A stretch of 64,000 nt of DNA. Origin: Pseudomonas mucoides. Its GTDB lineage: Bacteria > Pseudomonadota > Gammaproteobacteria > Pseudomonadales > Pseudomonadaceae. Below the pieces are notes generated by a model, which was given only the letters and a program-made list of their open reading frames with translations, did not search any database and had not been told where the DNA came from. The translations under genes and the position numbers were made by a program. Each line of letters opens with the position of its first letter. Within the stretch, counting starts at the first letter, position 1. Where the stretch lies: positions 1,686,757-1,750,756 of the forward strand of contig NZ_JACOPW010000001.1 of assembly GCF_015461845.1 (NCBI RefSeq), read 5' to 3'. Below, piece after piece: positions 1 through 7,592 of the stretch.

Positions 1-341
1 GCGTGGCCGCATGGAATGACGAAGTGCATGTGCGCGCCAACCGTGCGCTGTACCGCGAGAAGTACGACGCGGTGCTGGAAATCCTCAGCCCGGTGATGGA
101 CGTGCAGCGTCCGGATGGCGGTTTTTACTTGTGGCCCAATGTTGCAGGCGACGATGAAGCGTTCTGCCGTGACCTGTTTATTGAAGAACACGTGACGGTA
201 GTGCCGGGTTCCTATTTGTCCCGTGAAGTTGACGGCGCTAATCCGGGAGCTGGTCGCGTGCGCATGGCACTCGTCGCACCGTTGGACGAATGCGTAGAAG
301 CGGCGAAGCGAATTCGCGACTTCATTACTCGTAATAAGTAA
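1..341 (+). CDS. dapC: Succinyldiaminopimelate transaminase, C-terminal part (partial at window start)
   Basis: This is the last ~112 residues of a PLP-dependent fold-type I aminotransferase; the start lies upstream of the window. The visible part is the small C-terminal domain, with the 'PDGGFYLWP' stretch near residue 38 and 'GRVRMAL', whose Arg normally binds the substrate carboxylate. The enzyme converts N-succinyl-2-amino-6-ketopimelate to N-succinyl-LL-diaminopimelate with glutamate, in the succinylase branch of lysine/DAP synthesis. dapD and dapE lie further along on the same strand, which supports the assignment. From this fragment alone another class I aminotransferase cannot be fully excluded, but the wording and neighbours fit DapC well. 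Confidence 0.85.
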   Translation, partial: VAAWNDEVHVRANRALYREKYDAVLEILSPVMDVQRPDGGFYLWPNVAGDDEAFCRDLFIEEHVTVVPGSYLSREVDGANPGAGRVRMALVAPLDECVEAAKRIRDFITRNK

Positions 342-347
342 GTATCC

Positions 348-376
348 GGCCCGCACTGTGCAACGCAGCGCGGGCC
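348..376 (+). terminator. Possible intrinsic terminator after dapC
   Basis: A 7-bp GC stem (ggcccgc / gcgggcc, 348-354 and 370-376) begins 6 bases after the dapC stop. The T-tract is weak ('tctc'), so termination may be inefficient. Confidence 0.45.
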
Positions 377-506
377 TCTCATACAGCAAGTTACACTTCT
401 GCCAAAATTAAAGTTCACTGAACTGCAGCCGCCCCTTACTCTCATGTAGCGCATTGCTGTGCGCACTCACACGACTTTTACTCTAACTTCATGGAAGAAG
501 TAGCCA

Positions 507-1238
507 ATGAACAGTATTGAAGACTGCAACCTCATCCAGTGGCCCGATGATCAACAATCCTACGACGCTGCTGTTAACGAAAACCCTGATAACGCAGGTT
601 CCGCAACCGGCACCCGGCGCAAACGCTCGCTGATCAATTACTCGAAACTCTGGGCAAACGGACGCACGCTCAAAATCGCTTTTATCGATGGCCCCGACGA
701 TGAGCACAAACAGAAAATCATCGACGCCGCTAGCCAATGGCTGCCGTATATCAATCTCAAGTTTGAGTTCGTCGATGATTTGCAGGGCGAGATTCGGATC
801 GCTACCAGGAACAATGAAAACAGCTCAATGCTGGGCACCGACGCGCTGTTGATTCATCCCGACTGGCCGACCATGAACCTGGGAGTCAAACCTGACCATG
901 AAGATTTCGCAGTGATTGTGACTCACGAGTTTGGTCACGCCTTGGGAGCAATGCACGAACATCAACACCCCGAAGCCAATATTCCCTGGGACAAACCGAA
1001 GGTGTATGAGTTTTACCAGAATAGAGAGATGAACCCGTTGACCAAAGAACAGGTCGATAGCAATCTCTTTGAGCCCTTCAATACAATCGAAGCGATTTAT
1101 ACCTCGTACGACAGAAAATCCATCATGCACCACCCGGTCGCTAACACGCTGACTCTAAAAAATTGGGAAATCCCTATCAACCGTAAAATAAGTAAAAAAG
1201 ATAAGAAACTGATGTCGTTGCTTTATCCAAAACGTTAG
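507..1238 (+). CDS. Metzincin-type zinc metallopeptidase (astacin/M12-like), no signal peptide
   Basis: This 243-aa protein has a full metzincin signature: HEFGHALGAMHEH at residues 140-152, with His140, His144 and His150 as zinc ligands and Glu141 as base. A Met-turn 'SIMHHP' follows around Met207, close to the astacin form SxMHY. The first ~45 residues are hydrophilic and end in a basic patch 'TRRKR'. I see no signal peptide and no transmembrane segment, so it is either cytoplasmic or exported by a route that needs no Sec signal. It is an orphan gene between dapC and the convergent antiporter gene, with lower GC than its neighbours, which suggests acquisition. The substrate is unknown. The family assignment is secure at fold level but not at subfamily level. 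Confidence 0.75.
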   Translation: MNSIEDCNLIQWPDDQQSYDAAVNENPDNAGSATGTRRKRSLINYSKLWANGRTLKIAFIDGPDDEHKQKIIDAASQWLPYINLKFEFVDDLQGEIRIATRNNENSSMLGTDALLIHPDWPTMNLGVKPDHEDFAVIVTHEFGHALGAMHEHQHPEANIPWDKPKVYEFYQNREMNPLTKEQVDSNLFEPFNTIEAIYTSYDRKSIMHHPVANTLTLKNWEIPINRKISKKDKKLMSLLYPKR

Positions 1239-1277
1239 CAATCAAGTTATCCATAGATTCGAGTGAGCCCGCTTAAA

Positions 1278-2909
1278 CTATTTAACCAGCCCAAGATTGG
1301 CCTCACTCAAGTCCAGCTCACCCAACACCTCTCGCAGCACGTCATCACCAATCTGGTGATGACGACTGAGGTTATACAACTCCAGGCGTTGCGCCCGCAG
1401 CGCCTTGAGTCGTAATCGGCGCTCCAGCAGATCCATCTGAAAGGCCAGCGCCTGGGCTTCCGCCGAATCATTGAACACATCCAGCTGATGCCGATACTCG
1501 GACATGATCCGTGCCTTGAGTTCGACAGCCAACGCTGCCTCACTCGCGTCTACAGGCTTGGCCTCTTCGATTTCCAGCGCATGAATCGCCGCTTCAGCGG
1601 TCTTGCGCCACGCGTCTCGCACTTCATTGCGGCGCTTGTCGTCAGGACTTATTTCAATGCCGCGCAGTAACAGCGGCAAGCCGATACACGCTGAAATCAG
1701 CGACAACAGGATGACCCCGGCCGCGATGAAGATCAGCAGGTCGCGCTCAGGGAATGCCTCGCCCCCCATCATCAGTGGCACCGACAGCACGCCCGCCAAC
1801 GTCACCGCACCGCGTACTCCGCCGACCGTCAGCAGCCAACAGGAACGCATCGTCGGCACATGCGTCATCTCGCCTTTGCCGCGCAAGCGCCGCATCAACA
1901 CCGACAAACGCCAGATGCTCTGCACCCAGACAAACCGCAACACCAGCAGGACCAGGAAAATCGCCAGCACATCCAGACAGCGGTAGAGCAGCGTCGGCCA
2001 CAGCGAGGTTTCATGGCTGGCCACCGCCTTGATGATGTCCGGCAGCTGCAAGCCCAACAACAGGAAAATCAGGCCATTGAAGGCAAATTCCAGCAATGAC
2101 CAAACGCTGCGGTTGAGCAGTCGGGTGCTGGTCTGGCGCGGCAGCAAGTCGAGCCAGCTCTGCATCATCCCCGCCGCCACCGCCGACAAAATGCCCGAGG
2201 CACCGAGCCGTTCAGCCAACACATAAGCGGCGAACGGCAGCAGCAACATGAACACCACGTGAGTCGCCGGGTCATCCCAACCGCGAGCAATCATCCACGA
2301 CCGCGAGCGCCCGACCAGCCAGCTCAGTGCCACGCCGACGGCCAGGCCTCCAACCGCCACCAATACAAACGCCAGACTGGCACTGGCCAGCGAGAACACG
2401 CCCGTCACCGCAGCGACCAAAGCGAATTTGAAGGTCACCAGACCCGAGGCATCGTTCATCAGCGCCTCGCCCTGGAGCATGTGCATCAAGGGCATGGGCA
2501 AGCGATTGCGGGAAATGGCCGATACCGCCACGGCATCCGTCGGCGACAACACGGCGGCAAGGGCGAAGGCCACCGGCAGTGGAATGCTCGGGATCAACCA
2601 ATGAATGAAGTAACCCGCGCCGACTACAGTGAACAGGACCAATCCCACCGCCAACGTCAGGATCGGCCCGCGCAGTCGCCAGAACTCACGCTTGGGCATG
2701 CGCCAGCCGTCGGAGAACAGCAGCGGCGGAAGGAACAGAAAGAGGAACAGTTCCGGGTCGAGTGCCACGTGCAAACCCAGGGTCGGCCACGCCAGCAACG
2801 CCCCGGCAGCAATTTGCACCAAGGGCAGCGGCAGTGGGATCACCCGTCCGATCAGACGCGAAACGCCGACCAGCATCAACAGGATAAGAACGGTATAGGC
2901 GGTTTGCAT
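1278..2909 (-). CDS. Na+/H+ antiporter, CPA1 family
   Basis: This 543-aa inner-membrane protein has about 12 hydrophobic segments in the first ~420 residues, including 'LSPTDAVAVSAI' and 'GEALMNDASGLV', which carry the paired-Asp ion-binding motifs of NhaP/NHE-type exchangers. A hydrophilic, partly helical tail of ~120 residues follows ('RNEVRDAWRKTAEAA...'). It should exchange cytoplasmic Na+ (or K+) for protons in pH and salt homeostasis. I placed the start at the ATG at 2909, just before the first membrane segment. The frame stays open to 3161, but that extension is hydrophilic, overlaps the divergent ArsC-like gene and is not family-like. Cation specificity cannot be read from sequence. 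Confidence 0.88.
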   Translation of the reverse strand: MQTAYTVLILLMLVGVSRLIGRVIPLPLPLVQIAAGALLAWPTLGLHVALDPELFLFLFLPPLLFSDGWRMPKREFWRLRGPILTLAVGLVLFTVVGAGYFIHWLIPSIPLPVAFALAAVLSPTDAVAVSAISRNRLPMPLMHMLQGEALMNDASGLVTFKFALVAAVTGVFSLASASLAFVLVAVGGLAVGVALSWLVGRSRSWMIARGWDDPATHVVFMLLLPFAAYVLAERLGASGILSAVAAGMMQSWLDLLPRQTSTRLLNRSVWSLLEFAFNGLIFLLLGLQLPDIIKAVASHETSLWPTLLYRCLDVLAIFLVLLVLRFVWVQSIWRLSVLMRRLRGKGEMTHVPTMRSCWLLTVGGVRGAVTLAGVLSVPLMMGGEAFPERDLLIFIAAGVILLSLISACIGLPLLLRGIEISPDDKRRNEVRDAWRKTAEAAIHALEIEEAKPVDASEAALAVELKARIMSEYRHQLDVFNDSAEAQALAFQMDLLERRLRLKALRAQRLELYNLSRHHQIGDDVLREVLGELDLSEANLGLVK

Positions 2910-3090
2910 AAAGCGCGGTTCCCAGCAATCGACAGCATCGAAGTGCCATATTAGCCGCATAGACTGCACGACGGACGTTACACCAATGTCGCAGGCGGAT
3001 CTGAGCTCCCACAGGTTTTGCGTTTTAACCGGAAGGCCATGGCATAATCCGTCACCTTTTTTTTTCAGCACCTGCAAAGGGGGCAATTCC

Positions 3091-3453
3091 TTGACCGTTT
3101 CAAGCAAAACGTTGCACCTTTTCGGCATCAAAGCCTGCGACACCATGAAAAAGGCGCGCACCTGGCTCGATGAACACGCTGTCAGCTATGACTTTCATGA
3201 TTACAAAACGGCCGGAATCGACCGTGAACACCTGACCCAATGGTGCGACGAGCACGGCTGGCAAGTGGTGTTGAACCGTGCAGGCACGACCTTTCGCAAG
3301 CTCGACGACGAACGCAAAGCCGATCTCGACCAGCCGAAAGCCATCGAACTGATGCTCGCACAACCCTCGATGATCAAGCGCCCGGTGCTCGATCTCGGTG
3401 ACCGAACCCTGATTGGCTTCAAGCCAGATATCTACGCGGCAGCGCTCAAGTAA
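3091..3453 (+). CDS. ArsC/Spx-family protein, YffB type
   Basis: This 120-aa thioredoxin-fold protein has the N-terminal 'LFGIKACDTMKKARTWL' signature. It carries a single Cys followed by a conserved Lys, the CxxxK pattern of YffB-like ArsC homologues, which generally lack the extra cysteines of true arsenate reductases. The probable start is TTG at 3091, preceded by a strong 'aaaggggg' ribosome-binding site 6-7 bases upstream. The longer in-frame start at 2986 lacks such a site. The gene lies 32 bases upstream of dapD and is probably co-transcribed with it. The biochemical role is unproven; a glutathione-dependent thiol reductase has been suggested for YffB. Confidence 0.82.
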   Translation: MTVSSKTLHLFGIKACDTMKKARTWLDEHAVSYDFHDYKTAGIDREHLTQWCDEHGWQVVLNRAGTTFRKLDDERKADLDQPKAIELMLAQPSMIKRPVLDLGDRTLIGFKPDIYAAALK

Positions 3454-3485
3454 GCCAGCCCGTTCAATTTTGTAGAGGTATTCAC

Positions 3486-4520
3486 ATGTCCAATTCCCTG
3501 TTCAGCCTGGCCTTCGGTGTCGGCACTCAAAACCGTCAAGGCGCATGGCTGGAAGTGTTCTACGCCGCCCCTGTCCTGCATCCGTCGGCTGAAGTCATCG
3601 CCGCCATCGCGCCGGTCCTGGGTTACACCGAAGGCAATCAGGCCATCGCTTTCAGCACCGCTCAGGCGTCGCAACTGGCTGAAGCGCTGAAAGGCGTCGA
3701 CGCTGCCCAGGCTTCCCTGCTGACCCGTCTGGCCGAGAGCCACAAGCCGCTGGTCGCGACCATTCTGGCCGAAGACGTGCAACTGACTTCCACGCCTGAG
3801 GCTTACCTCAAGCTGCACCTGCTGTCGCACCGCCTGGTCAAGCCCCATGGCCTGAACCTGGCCGGCGTGTTCCCGCTGCTGCCGAACGTGGCATGGACCA
3901 GCCAGGGCGCGATCGACCTGTCCGAACTGGCCGAGCATCAACTGGAAGCCCGCCTGCGTGGCGAGTTGCTGGAAGTGTTCTCGGTGGACAAGTTCCCGAA
4001 AATGACCGACTACGTGGTACCGGCCGGCGTGCGTATCGCTGACGCGGCACGTATCCGTCTGGGCGCTTACGTCGGCGAAGGCACCACCGTGATGCACGAA
4101 GGCTTCGTCAACTTCAACGCCGGCACCGAAGGCCCGGGCATGATCGAAGGCCGCGTTTCCGCTGGCGTATTCGTCGGCAAGGGTTCGGACCTGGGCGGCG
4201 GTTGCTCGACCATGGGTACCCTGTCGGGCGGTGGCAACATCGTGATCAAGGTCGGTGAAGGCTGCCTGATCGGCGCGAACGCCGGTATCGGTATTCCGTT
4301 GGGCGACCGCAACACCGTTGAGTCGGGCCTGTACGTGACCGCTGGCACCAAAGTGGCGCTGCTGGACGAAAACAACAAGCTGGTCAAAGTCGTCAAGGCG
4401 CGTGAACTGGCCGGCCAACCTGACCTGTTGTTCCGTCGCAATTCGGAGACCGGTGCCGTGGAATGCAAAACCCACAAATCGGCCATCGAACTGAACGAAG
4501 CGCTGCACGCTCACAACTAA
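3486..4520 (+). CDS. dapD: Tetrahydrodipicolinate N-succinyltransferase
   Basis: This 344-aa protein is the long DapD form typical of Pseudomonas. It transfers succinyl from succinyl-CoA to tetrahydrodipicolinate, committing it to the succinylase route of DAP and lysine synthesis in the cytoplasm. The C-terminal half shows the left-handed beta-helix hexapeptide pattern (about residues 180-290: 'VRIADAARIRLGAYVGEG', 'GVFVGKGSDLGGGCSTMG', 'CLIGANAGIGIPLGD'). The N-terminal domain is helical. It follows the ArsC-like gene closely and is preceded by an AGAGGT-type site. dapC upstream and dapE downstream in the same window catalyse the following steps. Confidence 0.95.
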   Translation: MSNSLFSLAFGVGTQNRQGAWLEVFYAAPVLHPSAEVIAAIAPVLGYTEGNQAIAFSTAQASQLAEALKGVDAAQASLLTRLAESHKPLVATILAEDVQLTSTPEAYLKLHLLSHRLVKPHGLNLAGVFPLLPNVAWTSQGAIDLSELAEHQLEARLRGELLEVFSVDKFPKMTDYVVPAGVRIADAARIRLGAYVGEGTTVMHEGFVNFNAGTEGPGMIEGRVSAGVFVGKGSDLGGGCSTMGTLSGGGNIVIKVGEGCLIGANAGIGIPLGDRNTVESGLYVTAGTKVALLDENNKLVKVVKARELAGQPDLLFRRNSETGAVECKTHKSAIELNEALHAHN

Positions 4521-4537
4521 GCGACGTCACGATCACC

Positions 4538-4613
4538 TGTAGGAGCAGAGCTTGCTCGCGATGGGGCCCCTGAGGCCACTAAAAGCTTCGCGAGCACGCT
4601 TTGCTCCTACGGG
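4538..4613. repeat. REP-type inverted pair after dapD
   Basis: Two inverted copies of the 'gtaggagcagagcttgctcgcg' type motif (4538-4561 and about 4588-4612) flank a ~26-base spacer. This is the common Pseudomonas intergenic REP doublet (REPIN-like) and can fold into a long hairpin between dapD and csdA. Confidence 0.8.
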
Positions 4614-4654
4614 TTTGGCGTACACCCGCCCATGTTTACCAGGGCCGAAATAAC

Positions 4655-5860
4655 ATGATGATCCCCTCTCCCTGGCGCGCCGATTTTCCGGCCATCGCCG
4701 CTCTGCAACGGCAAGACCAGACCTATCTGGACAACGCCGCCACCACGCAAAAGCCTCAAGCCCTGCTGGATGCCCTGACGCATTACTACGCCAACGGCGC
4801 AGCCAATGTGCATCGGGCGCAACACTTGCCCGGCGCCCACGCCACCCAAGCGTTCGAGGCCAGTCGCAGCAAAGTCGCGCAATGGCTGAATGCTGGCGAT
4901 GGCGGGCAGATCATCTTTACCCATGGCGCGACCTCCGCGCTGAACCTCCTGGCCTATGGCCTGGAGCATCTTTTCAATCCGGGCGATGAGATTGTCATCA
5001 GCGCCCTGGAGCATCACGCCAACCTGCTGCCATGGCAGCAACTGGCCCAGCGGCGCGAGCTGAATCTGGTGATCCTGCCGCTGGATGCCGACGGCTTGAT
5101 CGATCTTGAGGCCGCCGCGCAGTTGATTGGGCCGCAAACCCGCTTGCTGGCGGTCAGTCAGCTGTCCAACGTGCTCGGCGTCTGGCAGCCACTGCCGTCC
5201 TTAATGGCGATGGCCAAGGCGCACGATGCGTTGACCGTGGTCGACGGCGCTCAAGGCGTGGTGCATGGCCGGCATGACGTGCAGGCACTGGGTTGCGACT
5301 TCTATGTGTTTTCCAGCCACAAGCTCTATGGCCCCGATGGCCTCGGTGTGTTGTTCGGCCGCAACGAGGCACTGAAGCAACTGCGTCACTGGCAATTCGG
5401 CGGCGAAATGGTGCTGGATGCGGATTACCACCACGCACGCTTCCGCCCTGCCCCGTTGGGTTTCGAGGCCGGAACGCCACCTATTGCCGCTGTGATTGGT
5501 CTGGGCGCGACCCTGGATTACCTCACCGGGCTCGATCAGGACGCCGTTAACGCCCATGAAGCCGCGCTGCATGATTACTTGCTGAAGGGTCTTGAGGCCC
5601 GTAACGGCATTCGATTGCTGGGCAAACCGCAACTGGCCCTGGCGAGTTTTGTCGTCGAGGGTGTGCATAACTCAGACCTGGCGCATTTGCTGACCGAACA
5701 GGGAATTGCCGTTCGTGCCGGGCATCACTGCGCGATGCCGCTCCTCAAAAGCTTCGAACTGGCCGGGGCGATCCGGGTGTCGTTGGCGCTGTACAACGAT
5801 TCCGAAGACCTGGAGCGATTCTTTGAAGCGCTGGATCAGGCGCTGGAGCTGTTGAGATGA
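4655..5860 (+). CDS. csdA: Cysteine desulfurase, CsdA/SufS type (group II)
   Basis: This 401-aa PLP enzyme matches the length of E. coli CsdA. It takes sulfur from cysteine, forming an enzyme persulfide and alanine. The PLP-binding lysine is Lys223 in 'SSHKLYGPDG', and the persulfide cysteine is Cys359 in 'AGHHCAMPLL', set in the short loop typical of group II enzymes that need a SufE/CsdE partner. The N-terminal motif 'YLDNAATTQKP' is characteristic. The start is ATG 4655 (or 4658) after 'agggccgaa'; the frame is open further upstream but runs into the REP pair. The stop overlaps the next ATG (ATGA), so csdA and csdE are translationally coupled. Confidence 0.92.
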   Translation: MMIPSPWRADFPAIAALQRQDQTYLDNAATTQKPQALLDALTHYYANGAANVHRAQHLPGAHATQAFEASRSKVAQWLNAGDGGQIIFTHGATSALNLLAYGLEHLFNPGDEIVISALEHHANLLPWQQLAQRRELNLVILPLDADGLIDLEAAAQLIGPQTRLLAVSQLSNVLGVWQPLPSLMAMAKAHDALTVVDGAQGVVHGRHDVQALGCDFYVFSSHKLYGPDGLGVLFGRNEALKQLRHWQFGGEMVLDADYHHARFRPAPLGFEAGTPPIAAVIGLGATLDYLTGLDQDAVNAHEAALHDYLLKGLEARNGIRLLGKPQLALASFVVEGVHNSDLAHLLTEQGIAVRAGHHCAMPLLKSFELAGAIRVSLALYNDSEDLERFFEALDQALELLR

Positions 5861-6261
5861 ATCTGCCTGCCGATGCGGTGGCGGCGCTGGAGACGTTCCA
5901 GAACGCTGCCGGCTGGGAACAGCGCGCGCGATTGCTGATGCAATGGGGCGACCGCCTGCCTGCGTTGAGCGATGTGGATAAGGTAGATGCCAACCGGGTG
6001 CATGGCTGTGAAAGCCAGGTCTGGTTGGTGGGCGCGCTGCTGGACGGTTATTGGCAGTTTGCGGCAAGCAGCGACGCGCGGTTGATTCGCGGGTTGGTGG
6101 CGTTGCTGCTGGCGCGGGTCAACGGGTTGTCGGCGGCTGAATTGCGGCAGGTGGATTTGCCGGAGTGGTTCAATCAACTCGGGCTTTCGCGGCAGCTGTC
6201 GCCGTCGCGCAGCAATGGCCTGAATGCCGTGCTCCAGCGAATGAATGAGTTGGCTCAGTAA
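5857..6261 (+). CDS. csdE: Cysteine desulfuration protein, SufE/CsdE family
   Basis: This 134-aa partner accepts persulfide sulfur from CsdA. The acceptor cysteine is Cys51 in 'RVHGCESQVWL', the family signature. Its start overlaps the csdA stop by 4 bases. In E. coli, CsdA-CsdE feed sulfur to CsdL/TcdA; here tcdA lies just beyond, on the opposite strand, separated by an insertion sequence. The choice between SufE and CsdE names rests on this neighbourhood. Confidence 0.9.
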   Translation: MNLPADAVAALETFQNAAGWEQRARLLMQWGDRLPALSDVDKVDANRVHGCESQVWLVGALLDGYWQFAASSDARLIRGLVALLLARVNGLSAAELRQVDLPEWFNQLGLSRQLSPSRSNGLNAVLQRMNELAQ

Positions 6262-6273
6262 CTGATCGTTCCC

Positions 6274-6284
6274 ACGCTCTGCGT
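6274..6284. repeat. Left 11-bp target duplication of the IS4 element
   Basis: The sequence acgctctgcgt abuts the left IS end and is repeated exactly at 7574-7584 beyond the right end. An 11-bp duplication lies within the 10-13 bp range known for IS4-family elements. Confidence 0.93.
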
Positions 6285-6307
6285 CACTAGTGTCCGGTAA
6301 AACCTTT

Positions 6308-7477
6308 TCAAAGCTGAAGGCTGCCTTGGGCAGCCTTCAGCTTTGTTCGCTTTTGCCTTCGGTGTTCAAGGTGTTCGATGCTTAATGGGCGTTCGAACAA
6401 GCTGTGGGTTAGCCTAATGGCAAAGTCTGAAATAGACCCCGAGCAACCTGAACGGCGCTGATAAAGATGCAGCAAAAGGTAGGTAATCAAGGCGCTGTAT
6501 ATCTGCAATCGAACGGCATTTTCGGAGAAGCCGAAATACCGTTTGAGCTTGAGGTTTTGCTTGATCCACTTGAAAAACAGCTCGATCTGCCAACGTTGCT
6601 TGTACAGATCGGCGATCTCCTCCGCTGAGCGAGAGAAGTCGTTGGTGACCAGAATCAATGGCGTTTCGTGGGCCTCTCGACGGACCTGAACCCGACGCAC
6701 AGCCTGATTTTGGTAGTGATTCGGACGTCGAGTGCTCAGGTATTTCTTGCCGAACAATACCGATTCGTCCGCCTCAATGAATTCCGGTGCATCCTTTTCT
6801 CTCAAATTTTCTACCGGCTTTAGATTGGCGTTTTTCTTCAGTCGTGTGACGAAAAAAGAGCCCACTTGATCAATCTGGTGCCACCAGTTGTAGTCGCAGT
6901 AACCCTTGTCGAAAACGTACGTCATACCTGCTTCAAGCGGCATGGTCAGGGCATCGCTCAGATCGTTGACGTTGGCGGCGCTGATGTTTACGTAAGTCGG
7001 GGCTGTTTGCTGTGGATCGATGGCCACATGCACCTTCAAGCCTTGGGTTATGCGGGTTTTTGTCGCGGTGGTCCATTCGTCAAAACCGGGTCCGCGCAGG
7101 CTGATCGAGGTCGAGTCGATCAGGGTGATCATCGCTTCGAGCGACTTGCGCTGCTTGCGGCCGATGCCCTGAAGCAAATGCTCGCAGGCCAGCCGAAACG
7201 GCTCTGAGCTGCGCTTGTTCAACGCATCACAAAGGGTTGAACGCACCATGTTTTTGGCGTTGAGGTGGTGACGATGGGGGTGCAGCGACTGTGAAGCTGT
7301 CGCCAACGTACGCAAGCTTTTGGCTTGCGTCAGCTGACCAAAAATCAACGTAACGAGCAAATCCCAGGACGTGAATTGTTTGGCGTACCGATCAGCGCCA
7401 CAGCGTTTGACGGCGGCTTTGAAGAGCTGATGAGGAAGGGCTTGAAGCATTTGCGCAAATCGAGTGCTGCTGAACAT
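6308..7477 (-). CDS. IS4-family transposase (DDE)
   Basis: This 389-aa transposase has the IS4 catalytic signature Y-(2)-R-(3)-E-(6)-K exactly in 'YKQRWQIELFFKWIK'. The first Asp is in 'TLIDSTSISL' and the second in 'YVFDKGYCDYNWW'. The N-terminal ~70 residues ('SSTRFAQMLQALP...') resemble the helical DUF4372 region found in one IS4 subgroup. No frameshift or stop is seen, so it looks functional. The last ~11 codons are encoded inside a 16-bp perfect hairpin near the element's left end. Confidence 0.95.
   Translation of the reverse strand: MFSSTRFAQMLQALPHQLFKAAVKRCGADRYAKQFTSWDLLVTLIFGQLTQAKSLRTLATASQSLHPHRHHLNAKNMVRSTLCDALNKRSSEPFRLACEHLLQGIGRKQRKSLEAMITLIDSTSISLRGPGFDEWTTATKTRITQGLKVHVAIDPQQTAPTYVNISAANVNDLSDALTMPLEAGMTYVFDKGYCDYNWWHQIDQVGSFFVTRLKKNANLKPVENLREKDAPEFIEADESVLFGKKYLSTRRPNHYQNQAVRRVQVRREAHETPLILVTNDFSRSAEEIADLYKQRWQIELFFKWIKQNLKLKRYFGFSENAVRLQIYSALITYLLLHLYQRRSGCSGSISDFAIRLTHSLFERPLSIEHLEHRRQKRTKLKAAQGSLQL
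6310..6344. terminator. Strong hairpin overlapping the transposase 3' end
   Basis: A 16-bp perfect stem (6310-6325 / 6329-6344) with a 3-base loop includes the final transposase codons. It lacks a long T-run on either side, so it may act as a transcription block or as protection of the mRNA end. Confidence 0.6.
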
Positions 7478-7530
7478 GGGAGAAAATCGAGTGTGAAAAC
7501 CTGATTATTGCTTACGAAGCAGGCACAGCA

Positions 7531-7552
7531 AGGGGGAGCAAGCTCCCCCTTG
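7531..7552. terminator. Hairpin near the right IS end
   Basis: A 10-bp perfect stem aagggggagc / gctccccctt with a 2-base loop is followed on the + strand by 'gggttttta'. It lies between the transposase start and the right inverted repeat, where it could block read-through from tcdA-side transcription. Confidence 0.5.
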
Positions 7553-7573
7553 GGTTTTTACCGGACACTAGTG

Positions 7574-7584
7574 ACGCTCTGCGT
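7574..7584. repeat. Right 11-bp target duplication of the IS4 element
   Basis: This is an exact copy of 6274-6284, followed by gggaac, which completes the original palindrome. Confidence 0.93.
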
Positions 7585-7592
7585 GGGAACAA

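Larger units (their letters stand above)
6285..7573 (-). mobile_element. Complete IS4-family insertion sequence, 1289 bp
   Basis: The element is bounded by an 18-bp perfect terminal inverted repeat (cactagtgtccggtaaaa at 6285-6302; its complement at 7556-7573). It is flanked by an 11-bp direct duplication and carries one intact transposase gene. It sits precisely in the centre of a 23-bp palindrome (gttccc + 11-bp target + gggaac), between the convergent csdE and tcdA genes, so no coding sequence is broken. Both termini carry strong hairpins (6310-6344 and 7531-7552) that may stop transcription entering the element. Intact ends, intact gene and a perfect duplication all suggest a recent or still active insertion. 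I cannot name the exact IS without a database. Confidence 0.93.

Noticed and set aside
2910..3161. 84-residue N-terminal extension of the Na+/H+ antiporter
   Set aside because: Hydrophilic, overlaps the divergent ArsC-like gene, and the ATG at 2909 precedes the first TM segment.
3432..4514. Long minus-strand reading frame of 360 aa opposite dapD
   Set aside because: Shadow of dapD produced by GC-rich third positions. Composition is His/Gln/Val-rich with no family motif.
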